Part shown: piece by piece, positions 44,712 through 54,854 of the stretch
Layout: the number at the start of each line of letters is the position of its first letter
Numbering within the stretch: position 1 is the first letter of the stretch
Assembly: GCA_003058525.1 (NCBI GenBank)
Contig: QBVD01000040.1
Span: forward strand, 62,001-126,000
Direction: 5' to 3'
Length of the DNA stretch: 64,000 nucleotides
Source: a gamma proteobacterium symbiont of Ctena orbiculata
GTDB taxonomy: Bacteria > Pseudomonadota > Gammaproteobacteria > Chromatiales > Chromatiaceae
Translations under genes and position numbers: made by a program
The notes under the pieces: generated by a model
Seen by the model: only the letters and a program-made list of their open reading frames with translations
Told to the model about the DNA's origin: nothing
Databases searched by the model: none

Positions 44712-45614
44712 ATGAGTGACATAAAACTCTTCCGCATGGTTGGAAAACAGGCTGAGGAGATCCCGGGCACTGCCGTGGCACTGGAGAAGTCCCTCCAGAC
44801 CCAGATGGAACAGAACCTGGAGACCCTGCTGGGCATCCGCTTCCTCGCCAGCGAATACAGCACCGGCCCCAAGCATGGCGGACGCACCGACACCCTGGGG
44901 CTGGATGAGAACGGCAACCCGGTCATCATCGAGTACAAGCGCACCACCAACGAGAACGTCATCAACCAGGGGCTCTACTATCTCGACTGGCTGCTCGACC
45001 ACAGGGCGGAGTTCGAGCTGATGGTAATGAAACAACTGGGGCAGGAGGCGGCCGACGCCATCGACTGGTCCGCACCGCGTCTGTTGTGCATTGCAGGTGG
45101 CTACACCCGATACGACGAGCACGCCGTGCAGCAGATCAACCGCAATATCGAGCTGATGCGTTACCGTCGTTTTGGTGAGGAGTTGCTTCTGCTGGAGCTT
45201 GTAAATGCCATCAGTGCTGCACCTACTGTAATCACCGAGGGTGGGACAACCACACTGACTAAAACCGTCAGCCAGACTGTCGAGGAACTGACAGGATCGC
45301 TTGCCGATCTATATGAAGAGTTGCGCGCTTACCTGCTGGCACTTGGCGACGATGTTCAGGTGAAGACCCTCAAGCACTATGTCGCCTTCAAGCGCATCAA
45401 GAACTTCACTTGCCTGGAACCCCATCCTAACAAAGGCTGTATCACCTGCTATATCAAGGTGAATCCGGATAGCATCACCCTGGAAAAGGGCTTTACCCGT
45501 GATGTGCGCAATATAGGCCACTATGGCACTGGGGATCTTGAAATCAAAATTCACAACAATGATGAGTTGGAGAAGGCTAAGACGCTCTTCCTCAATAGCT
45601 ACGAATCGGCGTAG
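44712..45614 (+). CDS. NucS-like N-domain plus DUF5655 protein
   Basis: A 300-residue protein. The first 130 residues have GGRTDTLGLDENGNPVIIEYKR: Asp60 and Glu74-Tyr-Lys76 give the PD-(D/E)xK spacing found in NucS-type and other endonuclease-like domains. The rest (from about 190: TVEELTGSLADLYEELRAYL, later YVAFKRIKNFTCLEPHP) matches DUF5655, a domain often fused to nuclease-like modules near restriction genes. It lies 13 bases after the previous gene and 10 before hsdS. A DNA-cleaving or DNA-binding accessory of the type I system is plausible but unproved. Confidence 0.7.
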   Translation: MSDIKLFRMVGKQAEEIPGTAVALEKSLQTQMEQNLETLLGIRFLASEYSTGPKHGGRTDTLGLDENGNPVIIEYKRTTNENVINQGLYYLDWLLDHRAEFELMVMKQLGQEAADAIDWSAPRLLCIAGGYTRYDEHAVQQINRNIELMRYRRFGEELLLLELVNAISAAPTVITEGGTTTLTKTVSQTVEELTGSLADLYEELRAYLLALGDDVQVKTLKHYVAFKRIKNFTCLEPHPNKGCITCYIKVNPDSITLEKGFTRDVRNIGHYGTGDLEIKIHNNDELEKAKTLFLNSYESA

Positions 45615-45624
45615 GAAAGTGAAG

Positions 45625-46965
45625 ATGGAATACAAACGCTATCCAAAATATAAAGAATCCGACGTAGCGTGGTTGGGTGAAGTACCCGAGCATTGGATGG
45701 TTCGTCGACTAAAATGGGTAGCGAAGTGCCGAAATAGCAATGTCGATAAGAAGAGCGTGGAAGGTCAAAAACCTGTAGAGCTATGCAATTATACGGACGT
45801 CTATTACAACGAACGAATTAGCAACAATATAAGTTTTATGGTTGCAACCGCAAGTGATGAGGATATTGTTAGATTTTCCCTCCGTGCCGGTGACACCATA
45901 ATTACAAAGGATTCCGAAACACCGGATGATATTGGCATCCCCGCCCTAGTAGATGAATCGGCGGAGGGCGTTATTTGTGGCTATCATCTAACACTCATTC
46001 GACCTCTCTCAATAGCAGATGGGGCATATATTTTCAGGGTTGTCGAATCCAGCGTGTCCGCAGCGCAATTCTATTTAGGGGCGTCTGGTGTAACACGATA
46101 CGGGCTATCTAAGGGCACAATTGACGGATTGGTGATCAATGTACCTCCGCTAGAAGAGCAACAGAAAATCGCCACATTCCTCGACCGCGAAACCACCCGC
46201 ATCGACGCGCTGATCAAGAAGAAGCAGCGCCTGATCGAGCTGCTCAAGGAGAAGCGGCAGGCGGTGATTACCCAGGCGGTGACCAAGGGCCTCGATCCTA
46301 ATGTGCCGATGAAGGACTCCGGCGTTGAGTGGTTGGGGGAGGTGCCGGAGCATTGGTCATTCTGCAGAATGAAGGATGTATGCAGTAGCATAATTGATTG
46401 CAAGAACCGAACACCACCACAGGTTGACGACAGCAAGTACTTTGTTGTTAGAACAACTTGTGTAAAGAATGGAAAGTTTAGCACTGATGGTGGGTATTTT
46501 ACGGACCACAAATCATTTATTGAGTGGACGCAAAGGGGGACACCAAGGGCTGGAGATATCCTCATTACAAGAGAAGCTCCCATGGGGGAAGTTTGTCTTG
46601 CGCCCGAGAATATACCGTTTTGCCTTGGCCAGAGGATGATGCTGTATAGGCCTGCGCAAGAACTTTTAGATCAAAATTTTGCACTGTACGCATTACAGGG
46701 ACCACTGGTTCAAGATTTTATTTCAATGAAATCTCAGGGTAGCACCGTAGGGCACTTGAGAGTTCCTGACGTTTATAACATGCCGATATTGGTTCCACCA
46801 ATCGATGAGCAAAAGGAAATTATGAAATATGTTGAAAAACGGGATAAGTCTCTAACCACTCTGTTAAAGAAGGTTAAGGTGAGCCTTGAATTGCTTATAG
46901 AACACCGCTCCGCCCTAATCACAGCCGCCGTCACCGGCCAAATCGACGTCCGAAACATCGCCTAA
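45625..46965 (+). CDS. hsdS: Type I restriction specificity subunit HsdS
   Basis: A 446-residue target-recognition subunit. Two target-recognition domains each start with a WLGEVPEHW block (near 15 and 240), and each ends in coiled-coil spacers (EEQQKIATFLDRETTRIDAL; DEQKEIMKYVEKRD). The central LIELLKEKRQAVITQAVTKG is conserved. The true start is ATG 45625 with AGGAAAG upstream; the frame extends further upstream into the DUF5655 gene but without sense. Recognition sequence cannot be read from protein. It pairs with HsdM for methylation. Confidence 0.92.
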   Translation: MEYKRYPKYKESDVAWLGEVPEHWMVRRLKWVAKCRNSNVDKKSVEGQKPVELCNYTDVYYNERISNNISFMVATASDEDIVRFSLRAGDTIITKDSETPDDIGIPALVDESAEGVICGYHLTLIRPLSIADGAYIFRVVESSVSAAQFYLGASGVTRYGLSKGTIDGLVINVPPLEEQQKIATFLDRETTRIDALIKKKQRLIELLKEKRQAVITQAVTKGLDPNVPMKDSGVEWLGEVPEHWSFCRMKDVCSSIIDCKNRTPPQVDDSKYFVVRTTCVKNGKFSTDGGYFTDHKSFIEWTQRGTPRAGDILITREAPMGEVCLAPENIPFCLGQRMMLYRPAQELLDQNFALYALQGPLVQDFISMKSQGSTVGHLRVPDVYNMPILVPPIDEQKEIMKYVEKRDKSLTTLLKKVKVSLELLIEHRSALITAAVTGQIDVRNIA

Positions 46966-46976
46966 AGGAACCCGAC

Positions 46977-49900
46977 ATGGACGCCCACAAGGAATACCAC
47001 TTCGAAGACTTCATCGTTGACTACCTGGGCAACCACGGCTGGCTGGTGGGCGAAGCCGACCGCTACGACCGTCCACGGGCGCTCTACGCCGAAGATGTCA
47101 TCGGCTATCTGCAATCGTCCCAACCGGAGGACTGGACCAAGCTGGAGAAACTCAACGGCGCAGCAACCGAGAAAATCGTCCTCGACCGATTGGTGAAGGC
47201 CCTGGAAACCCAAGGCACCCTGGAGGTGATTCGTCGCGGTATCAATGTCGCCGGTAGCGGCAAGCTGATCCTCTGCCAATCCCTGCCGGAGGACGAGCGC
47301 AACGAGCGGGTGATCGACCGCTACCGCAAGAACCGCCTGCGGGTGGTGCGACAGCTCAAGTATGCGCCGGACCGGGAGTGGGCCTTGGATCTGGCCTTTT
47401 TCATCAACGGCATCCCGGTGGCCACGGCGGAGCTGAAGTCGGACTTTACCCAGTCGGTGAAATCGGCCATCCATTAATACCGCGCCGACCGCCAGCCCAA
47501 GGACAAGCAGACCGGGCTGACCTTTCCCCTGCTCACCTTCAAGCGCGGGGCCCTGGTCCACTTCGCCGTCTCCACCTCCGAGATCTTCATGACCACCCGG
47601 CTCTCGGGGGCCAAGACCTTCTTCCTGCCCTTCAACCAGGGTGACGACGGCAGGCCGGGTAATCCGCCCGCCCAGGATGATAGGTATTCGGTGGCCTACT
47701 GGTGGGAGCAGATCCTGGCGCCGGACAACTGGCTGCGCATCCTCCACCGCTTCATGCTTTTGGAGCGCAAGGAGAAGCAGCACGCCGATGGCCGCTCCTA
47801 CTGGGCGGAGACCATGATCTTTCCCCGCTACCATCAGTGGGAGTCGGTGACCGACCTGATCGGTACGGTACGTGAAGAGGGACCGGGACAGCGCTACCTG
47901 ATCCAGCACAGCGCCGGTTCCGGCAAGACCAACTCCATCTCCTGGACCTGCCATGAGTTGATCCGGCTGCGCCGGCCTGAGGGGGAGAAGTATTTCGACA
48001 CGGTCATTGTCATCACCGACCGCACGGTGCTCGACGCCCAGCTGCAGGACGCCATCCAGCAGATCGACCACCAGACCGGCGTGGTCAAGGCCATCGACCG
48101 GGAGACCAGCCCCCTGCCCAAGAGCCAGCAGCTGGCCGAGGCCCTGTTGAGCAACACCCCCATCGTGGTGGTGACCCTGCAGACCTTCCCCTACGCCATG
48201 GAGGCGATTCTCGCCGAGACCTCACTGAAGGACCGCAGCTTCGCGGTCATCATCGACGAGGCCCATACCTCCCAGACAGGCGCATCGGCCAGCAAGCTGC
48301 GGGCGGTGCTGGCCCTGGACAAGGAGGAGGAGATGGCGAGCATGACCGCCGAGGAGATCCTGGAGCGGCTGCAGGCGGTACGCAAGTTTCCCCCCAACGT
48401 CTCCTATTTAGCCTTTACCGCCACCCCCAAGCACTCAACCCTGACCCTGTTCGGCCGGCCGGCTGACCCATCACAGCCGGAGAGTAAGGACAATCCCCCC
48501 AAGCCTTTCCATATCTACACCATGCAGCAGGCGATTGAGGAGGGTTTTATCCTCGATGTTTTACAGAACTACACCGCCTACAAGACTGCCTTCCGCCTGG
48601 GCCAGGCAGTGGAGGACGACGAGCGGGTGGACAGCAAGCAGGCCAAACGTTCCCTGACCCGCTGGTTGAGCCTGCATCCTACCAACGTTACGCAGAAGGT
48701 GGAGTTCATCATCGAACACTTTCGCACCATTGTGGCCCATCTGCTCAACGGTCAGGCCAAGGCGATGGTGGTCACCTCCTCCCGCGCATCGGCGGTGAAA
48801 TACAAGCTCGCCTTCGACCGTTATATGAAAGATCACAGTATTGAAGGCATCCATGCCCTGGTCGCCTTTTCAGGCAAGGTGCCCGGCGCCGATGTAGACC
48901 CGACACTGGAGGGCGAGGAGTTCGACGAGAACAACCTCAACCCCGATGTAAAGGGACAGGATCTGCGCAAGGTGTTCGACACCCAACAGTATCGGGTGAT
49001 GCTGGTGGCCAACAAGTTCCAGACCGGTTTCGACCAACCCAAGCTGGTGGCCATGTACCTGGACAAGAAGATCTCCGGGGTCGATGCGGTGCAGACCCTT
49101 TCTCGCCTCAACCGAACCTATGCGGGCAAGGACCGCACCTACGTCATCGATTTCGTCAACGAGCCTCAGGAGATCCTCGATGCATTCCGCCTCTTCTACC
49201 GGGATGCCCGCATTGAAGATGTCCAGGACCCCAACATCGTCTATGACATCAAGGAGCATCTGAACCAGATGTTCATCTACCGCCCCGAAGAGATTCGCCA
49301 GTTCGGCGAAGAGGTGACTCGACAGGAGCCACGCCAGGCAAAGCTGATGTCGATCACCGACCCGGCCACGGAGCGCTTCAACTCGCGCCTCAAATCCCTC
49401 AACGAAGCAATCGAGCGCTGGGAAAGCGAATTTCAACGCTGCCATGATGCAGGAGATGAGCAAGGCAAACAGCAGGCAGACCTTAACCGCGCCGAACAGG
49501 CCAAAGAGCGCGACAGCCTGCTCAAGTTCAAGGAGGGACTCACCAAATTCGTGCGCATGTACGAGTATATCTCCCAGCTCATCGAGTTCAGCGACCCCGA
49601 CCTGGAGGCCTTCGCCGGCTATGCCCGCCTGCTGCGCAATAGACTAAAAGGCATCAATCCCGAGGAGATCGACCTCAAGGGTCTACAGATGACCCATTTC
49701 GGAATTAAAACCAAGGGTCAACTGCAAGGCATCAGTGAAGAAACCAGCGAATATAAGACACTGCGGCCGGCAACCGGCGTCGGTACCGCCGAGGGTCGTG
49801 ACAGGGAACGCGCTTTCCTTTCTGAACTGATCGAGAAACTGAACGACCTGTTCGGCGAAGGTATCACCGAGGACGACAAAGTAATGTTTGCGGTCCACAT

Positions 49901-50144
49901 CAGCGAGAAACTCCGCATAAACGAAACCGTGATGGCCCAGGTGCAGAACAATACCAAGGAGCAGGCACTCAAGGCTGATCTGCCGGATGCTGCAATCGAG
50001 GCCATCGTTGAAGCTATGACCTCCCACGAGAAGATGGCCACCCGACTGCTGTCTGATGAGGGTGCAAGAGGAATTTTTTTAGGACTTCTCTATGAGATTT
50101 TGAAGCGTTCTGATTTCTCAGGACCTGCACTAAATGACAAGTGA
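46977..50144 (+). pseudogene. hsdR: Type I restriction endonuclease HsdR interrupted by an in-frame TAA
   Basis: Full-length HsdR would be 1055 residues, but codon 167 is TAA (47475-47477). The frame before (46977-47477) and after (ORF restarting at ATG 47589) is the same, and the protein continues sensibly: ...KSAIH, stop, YRADRQPKDKQTG..., so a CAA glutamine codon changed to TAA fits. The first piece holds the nuclease site (Asp138, Glu152-Leu-Lys154). The second holds the motor: HSAGSGKTNSI (Walker A), VIIDEAHTSQ (DEAH box), and later TFATPK-like YLAFTATPKH. A restart at 47589 would give a motor without nuclease. Readthrough or a sequencing error is possible. Restriction should be lost while methylation stays. 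Confidence 0.85.
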
Positions 50145-50249
50145 CTCCTCATCACCAACGGTAAACAGCTCACCTGTCTTCTTGTTGATATAGGCAGTCA
50201 TCTCATCACTAAAGAGATCCATTTCGTCAACAACGGCCTGCAATAAAAA
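50130..50249 (-). pseudogene. Fragment resembling a UPF0158-type protein
   Basis: Read on the minus strand, FLLQAVVDEMDLFSDEMTAY and INKKTGELFTVGDEES end in a TAG at 50130-50132. The pattern (…D-E-M…-Y-(I/L)-N-x-x-T-G-E…) resembles the N-terminal part of UPF0158-family proteins. There is no start codon upstream in a sensible place and the downstream body is missing. It overlaps the 3' end of hsdR and may be what remains of the gene at the right junction of the island. Family assignment is tentative. Confidence 0.4.
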
Positions 50250-50279
50250 ACCGGTTTCATATCAGCACCCCATTCACTA

Positions 50280-52034
50280 TCAAAACTTATCCAGAAGCTT
50301 CATGAAATTTCGCTTGCGTTTGTACTCAGTGCGCACAGTATTGAGATACTGTTGAAATGCTGCTCGCTCACCCAACCTCCCCATTAACTTTTCAACCCTG
50401 CTCAGCAAACCTGCCGCCTCCGCATAGGCTTCATTGTTGGTCTGCTCAACGATAGGCCCTATCTGTTTCCGGTAGACAGCTATCGCATCCCGAGGGTGTT
50501 CTTTTTCACGCAGTCCTGCTAACTTGAGCCAGAGTCTATCACTGCACCCACCTGCTTGAGCCTCACGCCAGGCCGCTTCGATATCCTTCTCCCACAGGAA
50601 GATTTCCACCAAATCGGAGAACCCCCGCTGATAAGCAAGATTCCAGCGGCTGCGAGTGGTTTTCTTCGCTTCCTTTTCGATGGCTGTGCGCAGAAATTTC
50701 AGTGCACGATCGCGCCATTCCGGCCAGGTCTTGTTACGATCCGCATGCTTTTTTAGTTTCTGGTAGCTTGTCAGGCCAGTCTGTCGTTCAAACTGAGACC
50801 AGATTAGAGCCATGGCTTCTTCATGACGTTTTCGCCGATGATATAGCTCGGCCAGCAAATCCTGTAACCGGCTATCCGACTCCTTTCCGAAGATCTGGAT
50901 CCCTTTCTCCGCCCACTCCAGTGCTTTGGCTCCCTGACGTGCCTTGCGATAGATCTCCGCGATCTCCAGATAACTATAACTGGATGAGAGATCCCGCTGT
51001 TTGATTGTAACTAAGCCCTCTACATCTCCGCTTTGTTCAGCCAGGCTCTCCATGATATGAGTGATGCGAAAGCGTTTACCGTAGCGGTTACGATCCTCCT
51101 CACCCGGCTTCAATGGCTTAACTCTGGCCCATTCGGCCTCGGCCAGTTCGCGGTAACGTTGCACACCCCTTCTGCCCAGTACGCGTGAATAGGTTTTTAC
51201 GGCACCGTAGAACGTATCCCATTCTCCATTCAGCTCCCATTCAAACAAACGCTCCGCCAGCGCCTCCGGATCCGGCTTTGCCTTACGGCAGGCAGCCAGG
51301 TGCATCTCCTGCAAGCGGTCGAGCAACATGCTCATATAACCATCGGAGTCGTCTACCTGTTCAATAGCTTTCTCCACACCGGAAAGCGCATATTCGCTGA
51401 GTTCGATCACCGCTTTGGTGTGGCCCTGGTCGAGCAGTTCAGCGATTGCATCGATGGCCGAATCCACACCCCGCCAGTAGTCATACATCTGGTAATAATC
51501 GATAAATCCGCCACCACCAATTGCCTGATCGATCACCTTTCTGTAAGTTGTAAGGTTCACACCTTTGGCCGCGGCAGCCTTCAGCATCAGCTGGCTGTGC
51601 AGCTGCTCATCTTCACCGGATGCGTCCAGCAGCATATCCACCAAGGCAGCCTTCTTTTGCAGCAACAACCAAGCACGTACCTCTTTCAGGGTCAATCCAG
51701 CTTCACTCTTTTTTCGTTTCTTACGCTTGCCAGTATTGGCTTTATCGGCTGGCGCCTGCCTCTCCAGCCAAGCAAGCGCGGTAGCCACACAGTGTTTACA
51801 AAAGTCGCCTCGCAGGCCGACCGGACAATTACACGCATACTCAATGGTATCGTCCTCCTCCCACAGAGTGACACGGTAGTTGTGAGCACCCCTCACGGAA
51901 GCGCTGATCCTGCCGTTGCGCTCTTGCAGGGCGCTGACAAGACCTTCCTCAAAATAGGCTTGGCCACGTTCGAAAGAACGCCCTCCGGCCCATTGGCGAA
52001 TACGTCTGTCTGTTAAGTGATCTGATAATGCCAT
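50280..52034 (-). CDS. SWIM zinc finger protein
   Basis: A 584-residue protein. The SWIM motif C-x-C-x8-C-x-H (ACNCPVGLRGDFCKHCVA) lies near residues 68-81, a DNA- or protein-binding zinc site. The C-terminal two thirds are helical with repeated TPR-like segments (YREL, EWAEKGIQIFGKESDSRLQD, AEAAGLLSRVEKLM), suggesting a scaffold. ATG 52034 (MALSDHLTDRRI) is preferred over GTG 52064. Proteins of this layout are common but unstudied, often near DNA-modification genes; here it borders the hsd island. Function unknown. Confidence 0.8.
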   Translation of the reverse strand: MALSDHLTDRRIRQWAGGRSFERGQAYFEEGLVSALQERNGRISASVRGAHNYRVTLWEEDDTIEYACNCPVGLRGDFCKHCVATALAWLERQAPADKANTGKRKKRKKSEAGLTLKEVRAWLLLQKKAALVDMLLDASGEDEQLHSQLMLKAAAAKGVNLTTYRKVIDQAIGGGGFIDYYQMYDYWRGVDSAIDAIAELLDQGHTKAVIELSEYALSGVEKAIEQVDDSDGYMSMLLDRLQEMHLAACRKAKPDPEALAERLFEWELNGEWDTFYGAVKTYSRVLGRRGVQRYRELAEAEWARVKPLKPGEEDRNRYGKRFRITHIMESLAEQSGDVEGLVTIKQRDLSSSYSYLEIAEIYRKARQGAKALEWAEKGIQIFGKESDSRLQDLLAELYHRRKRHEEAMALIWSQFERQTGLTSYQKLKKHADRNKTWPEWRDRALKFLRTAIEKEAKKTTRSRWNLAYQRGFSDLVEIFLWEKDIEAAWREAQAGGCSDRLWLKLAGLREKEHPRDAIAVYRKQIGPIVEQTNNEAYAEAAGLLSRVEKLMGRLGERAAFQQYLNTVRTEYKRKRNFMKLLDKF

Positions 52035-52230
52035 GATATCCAGTACAGGCACCTGGCCTGTCACAACAAATGATTAGAGTATGGAATCAGCCCCTTCAGG
52101 AAGGCGCAAACCCATTCTTCCAGAGTAACCTATTATTTTTCACACTAGCAACGTAATCAAGGGTGATCAGGCGTTAATCATTATCACGCTATGTAATTGT
52201 TATTCTATAAGCCCTTTAAACAGAAACGCA

Positions 52231-53169
52231 TTATTGAAGCCCCATCGACAACAGACAAAAACCTCTGCCGATATGATCTGGTGTGGCAAAAATCATTACA
52301 TCGGAGATAGCCGCCATATCCATGGTGCGCCCGCTTGGCGCATCCTCGACTTCATGCAATGGCAGGGAGAAGCGGTTGTAACCGGGCCGGATCACCAGAC
52401 TCAGGTTGTATCGATCCTCCAGCCGCCTGTTGTGGCTTTGGTCATGGATACGCAGGGTCAGGGGCAGATCCTCCGACTGATCGGAATAGATCAGCAGTTC
52501 GAGGCGTTCATAACCTCGCCAATCCGGTTCAGGCTCCCGCATATCCATGCCGGGCCAGCGTCCTTCCTGCAGCGTGACATAAACGCAGGAATCGATATCC
52601 AAATCCGCCGGCAGCGACCAATCCTCCGGCAGGTCGACATGGCGCACCGCACCACCCTCGCTGCCTTCGATCAGTGCCCTGGATAAATAATCATCCGGAT
52701 CGATCAATCGGGGAAACTGATCAGCCCTGACCTGATAGGCAATGTACCAATACAGGGGCTGGGCAAAGGCGGATAGGACGAGCAGCAAGGCAATGGCGAT
52801 GGAAAGATGTGGCGCCAGGGATCGTCTGATGAAGCCGGCGTACAATATGCCGCCTGCAGCAATACCCAGAAGATCCAATATGACATCATGCAAACTAGGA
52901 TCGCGGCCTATCAGATACTGTGCCGCCTCTATCAGGAGGCCGAATATCAAAGCCAGGGCCAATACCGGCCATATCGGCCGGTCCCGCCCTTTACGATATG
53001 GCCACAACGCAATCAGTGTCAGCAGGGTGAAGATCAGAAAGTGACCGGAATCCTGTAGTGAGTACATCAGGCGGTTTTCACCTGGCAGATCGGTTCCCAA
53101 CAGAATTGCCGTTGCAAGAAGCAAGGCAAGGAACACGAACCATGAATCTTTAAAAGAGAAGAGAGGCAC
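52231..53169 (-). CDS. VanZ-family membrane protein with a C-terminal domain
   Basis: A 312-residue protein. Residues 1-130 hold about four membrane spans of the VanZ-like type, including DSGHFLIFTLLTLIALWPYR, and then LLIEAAQYLIGRDPSLHDVI. The C-terminal 180 residues are soluble and beta-rich (VTLQEGRWPGMDMREPEP, LSLVIRPGYNRFSLPLHEV), resembling a carbohydrate-binding-like sandwich outside the membrane. VanZ-family proteins often accompany envelope or polysaccharide genes; ugd is about 3 kb away. The role is unknown. Confidence 0.8.
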   Translation of the reverse strand: MPLFSFKDSWFVFLALLLATAILLGTDLPGENRLMYSLQDSGHFLIFTLLTLIALWPYRKGRDRPIWPVLALALIFGLLIEAAQYLIGRDPSLHDVILDLLGIAAGGILYAGFIRRSLAPHLSIAIALLLVLSAFAQPLYWYIAYQVRADQFPRLIDPDDYLSRALIEGSEGGAVRHVDLPEDWSLPADLDIDSCVYVTLQEGRWPGMDMREPEPDWRGYERLELLIYSDQSEDLPLTLRIHDQSHNRRLEDRYNLSLVIRPGYNRFSLPLHEVEDAPSGRTMDMAAISDVMIFATPDHIGRGFCLLSMGLQ

Positions 53170-53322
53170 GCGTTATAACTCCATACCGTTCAAATCAGAG
53201 TTAAACACGCTTTAAACCCGGGTACCACCCGGCAACTGACAGCGGCGAATTTGAGATGATCGACGGAATACAGAGAACAGCCCGGATTGTTGTCAGACCA
53301 GACTTTCAAGCCCTTGAATCTG

Positions 53323-54612
53323 TCACTGGGAAAGAAAACCTGCACTGTACAGTACCAGATCCGTATGCCTCAGCCATTTCGTGAGTGGTTGCTGTTCCTG
53401 TTCGGGCACTCCATCCTTAACCCAGCGCCTCAAGGCCTCTCTGGCTGTACTCTGTACCAGGTAGATCATCTCTCTGACCAGTGCATCCAGTTCAGAGAGC
53501 GCCTTCTCCTCATTACCGATAATGTTCAACAGCTTGGCTGGGGCACGCAGATCGAAACCACAACGTTTTGCCATGCCTGTCAGGCGTTTCAGCTGTTGCA
53601 CGATAAATCTGGCCATTTCGTTGTCACCGCTCACATCGATCGCATCCGCGCCCTGCAATATATCGTTCAGGAGCTTCATACGCGCCTGCAGGATCGTCTT
53701 ATTGATGCTACCCGTCGAGGATGCATTATCCATAGCCCCATCGACACGTTTTGCGGCCTCGATCAAGGGCACCATAATATCCTTGCCGAACCGTTCGGTA
53801 TTGAATTTCAACACCTCTGAAGTGGAGAAGAGTCTGCCGCCGCTGTTTTTCCGTTCCAGCCGGATCGCGGTAAGCAGCTCGGCCGCCCCGAGCACCCGAG
53901 CGGCGGGTGTCACGCTATCACCTGACAATCCATTGGGATAACCGCTGCCGTCGAGTCTCTCATGATGCTGATGCACCGCCTCGCTGATGCGGGGATGGTA
54001 GTTTGGGAATAACTTCAGGAACCGATAGGCAATACCGGGATGGGAGTAGATCTGGCGATGCTGTGCCATGTTTAAAGGTTGTCGACTGGTAAAGATCGAG
54101 GGCTCCAGATGCATCTCCCCAAGATCCAGAAAAAGTGCAGCCGTCGCCAGCTCCTGCCTGTCGTCAGCGGGCCATCTCAAGCGGGAAGCGACATACAGTG
54201 CAATCAATGCGACACGCATCATGTGATGATAACGGTCAATGCAGCATTCCCGGCAAACCGTCAACTTGAATGCCAGTTGCGGCTCTAGTGGGACAGTCCC
54301 CAGAGGGGTCAGCAGATCTCTCTGTATAAAGCGCCGATCTATGGCCTGTTCGAGTTCAGGCTCATCATGCAGTAACCGCTTGCCATCGCGCATCAGCTTT
54401 TCAGCCGTTATCCTATTCTCAACAGCCAACGAAAAGTCCAATGGTCGCAGTAGTTTATGACCTACCAACCGATCATATTTCGAGCTATCCACCAATTCAC
54501 CCCGCTTCACCAGAGTAATCCCCTGGTCACTCCGTATGTCATCAATGGCCATTACCTGGCGCAGATCGCCAAGTTCTGTGACCAGCTTGATGTAGGGGTC
54601 GGGATGTATCAC
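53323..54612 (-). CDS. HD-GYP-like domain protein with degraded HD pair
   Basis: A 429-residue protein. The C-terminal HD-GYP region (about 125-290) has HHERLDGSGYPNG at 216-228, the GYP signature, and a conserved SHP at 190-192. But the HD pair is changed: the site normally H-D-I-G-K reads L162-D163-L-G-E, so a metal ligand is missing. HD-GYP enzymes hydrolyse cyclic-di-GMP; this one may be inactive or a binding protein. The N-terminal 120 residues are unassigned. A 360-bp part of this gene (54229-54588) is duplicated at 54947-55306 in the repeat zone upstream. Confidence 0.8.
   Translation of the reverse strand: MIHPDPYIKLVTELGDLRQVMAIDDIRSDQGITLVKRGELVDSSKYDRLVGHKLLRPLDFSLAVENRITAEKLMRDGKRLLHDEPELEQAIDRRFIQRDLLTPLGTVPLEPQLAFKLTVCRECCIDRYHHMMRVALIALYVASRLRWPADDRQELATAALFLDLGEMHLEPSIFTSRQPLNMAQHRQIYSHPGIAYRFLKLFPNYHPRISEAVHQHHERLDGSGYPNGLSGDSVTPAARVLGAAELLTAIRLERKNSGGRLFSTSEVLKFNTERFGKDIMVPLIEAAKRVDGAMDNASSTGSINKTILQARMKLLNDILQGADAIDVSGDNEMARFIVQQLKRLTGMAKRCGFDLRAPAKLLNIIGNEEKALSELDALVREMIYLVQSTAREALRRWVKDGVPEQEQQPLTKWLRHTDLVLYSAGFLSQ
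54229..54588. repeat. Source copy of the 360-bp duplication (inside the HD-GYP gene)
   Basis: These bases recur at 54947-55306 (offset 718) with two differences that I can see. The copy keeps the same orientation. Confidence 0.85.
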
Positions 54613-54786
54613 TGAATCCGTTTGCCTGGAGTGAGGAGTTCCTTATTAAGTAGCGACAGGAAGTACGCTTACTTTACCGCGTGAAGGCGACCTCAGGCAG
54701 AGCGATGGCACCCATGAAAAGGTCAGATGAAACTCTATCCAGTGTTCATTTCACTCACAGCTGTTTACTCACCTCACCCTGCCACT

Positions 54787-54854
54787 GGTTGTTGTAAAAG
54801 TAACCGCGAATAGACGCAAATAATTTAAAAAGTCCCCGAATAAACACAAATATC
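54787..54854. repeat. Left long inverted-repeat arm around palindrome A
   Basis: Contains CCGCGAATAGACGCAAATAA and GAATAAACACAAATATC. Its reverse complement matches the right arm at 55401-55478, with a short gap. Confidence 0.65.

Noticed and set aside
47475-47589. Frameshift in hsdR
   Set aside because: Both parts are in the same frame; only one stop codon interrupts it.
39925-50260. Prophage or integrative element
   Set aside because: No integrase, phage structural gene or duplicated tRNA end was seen.
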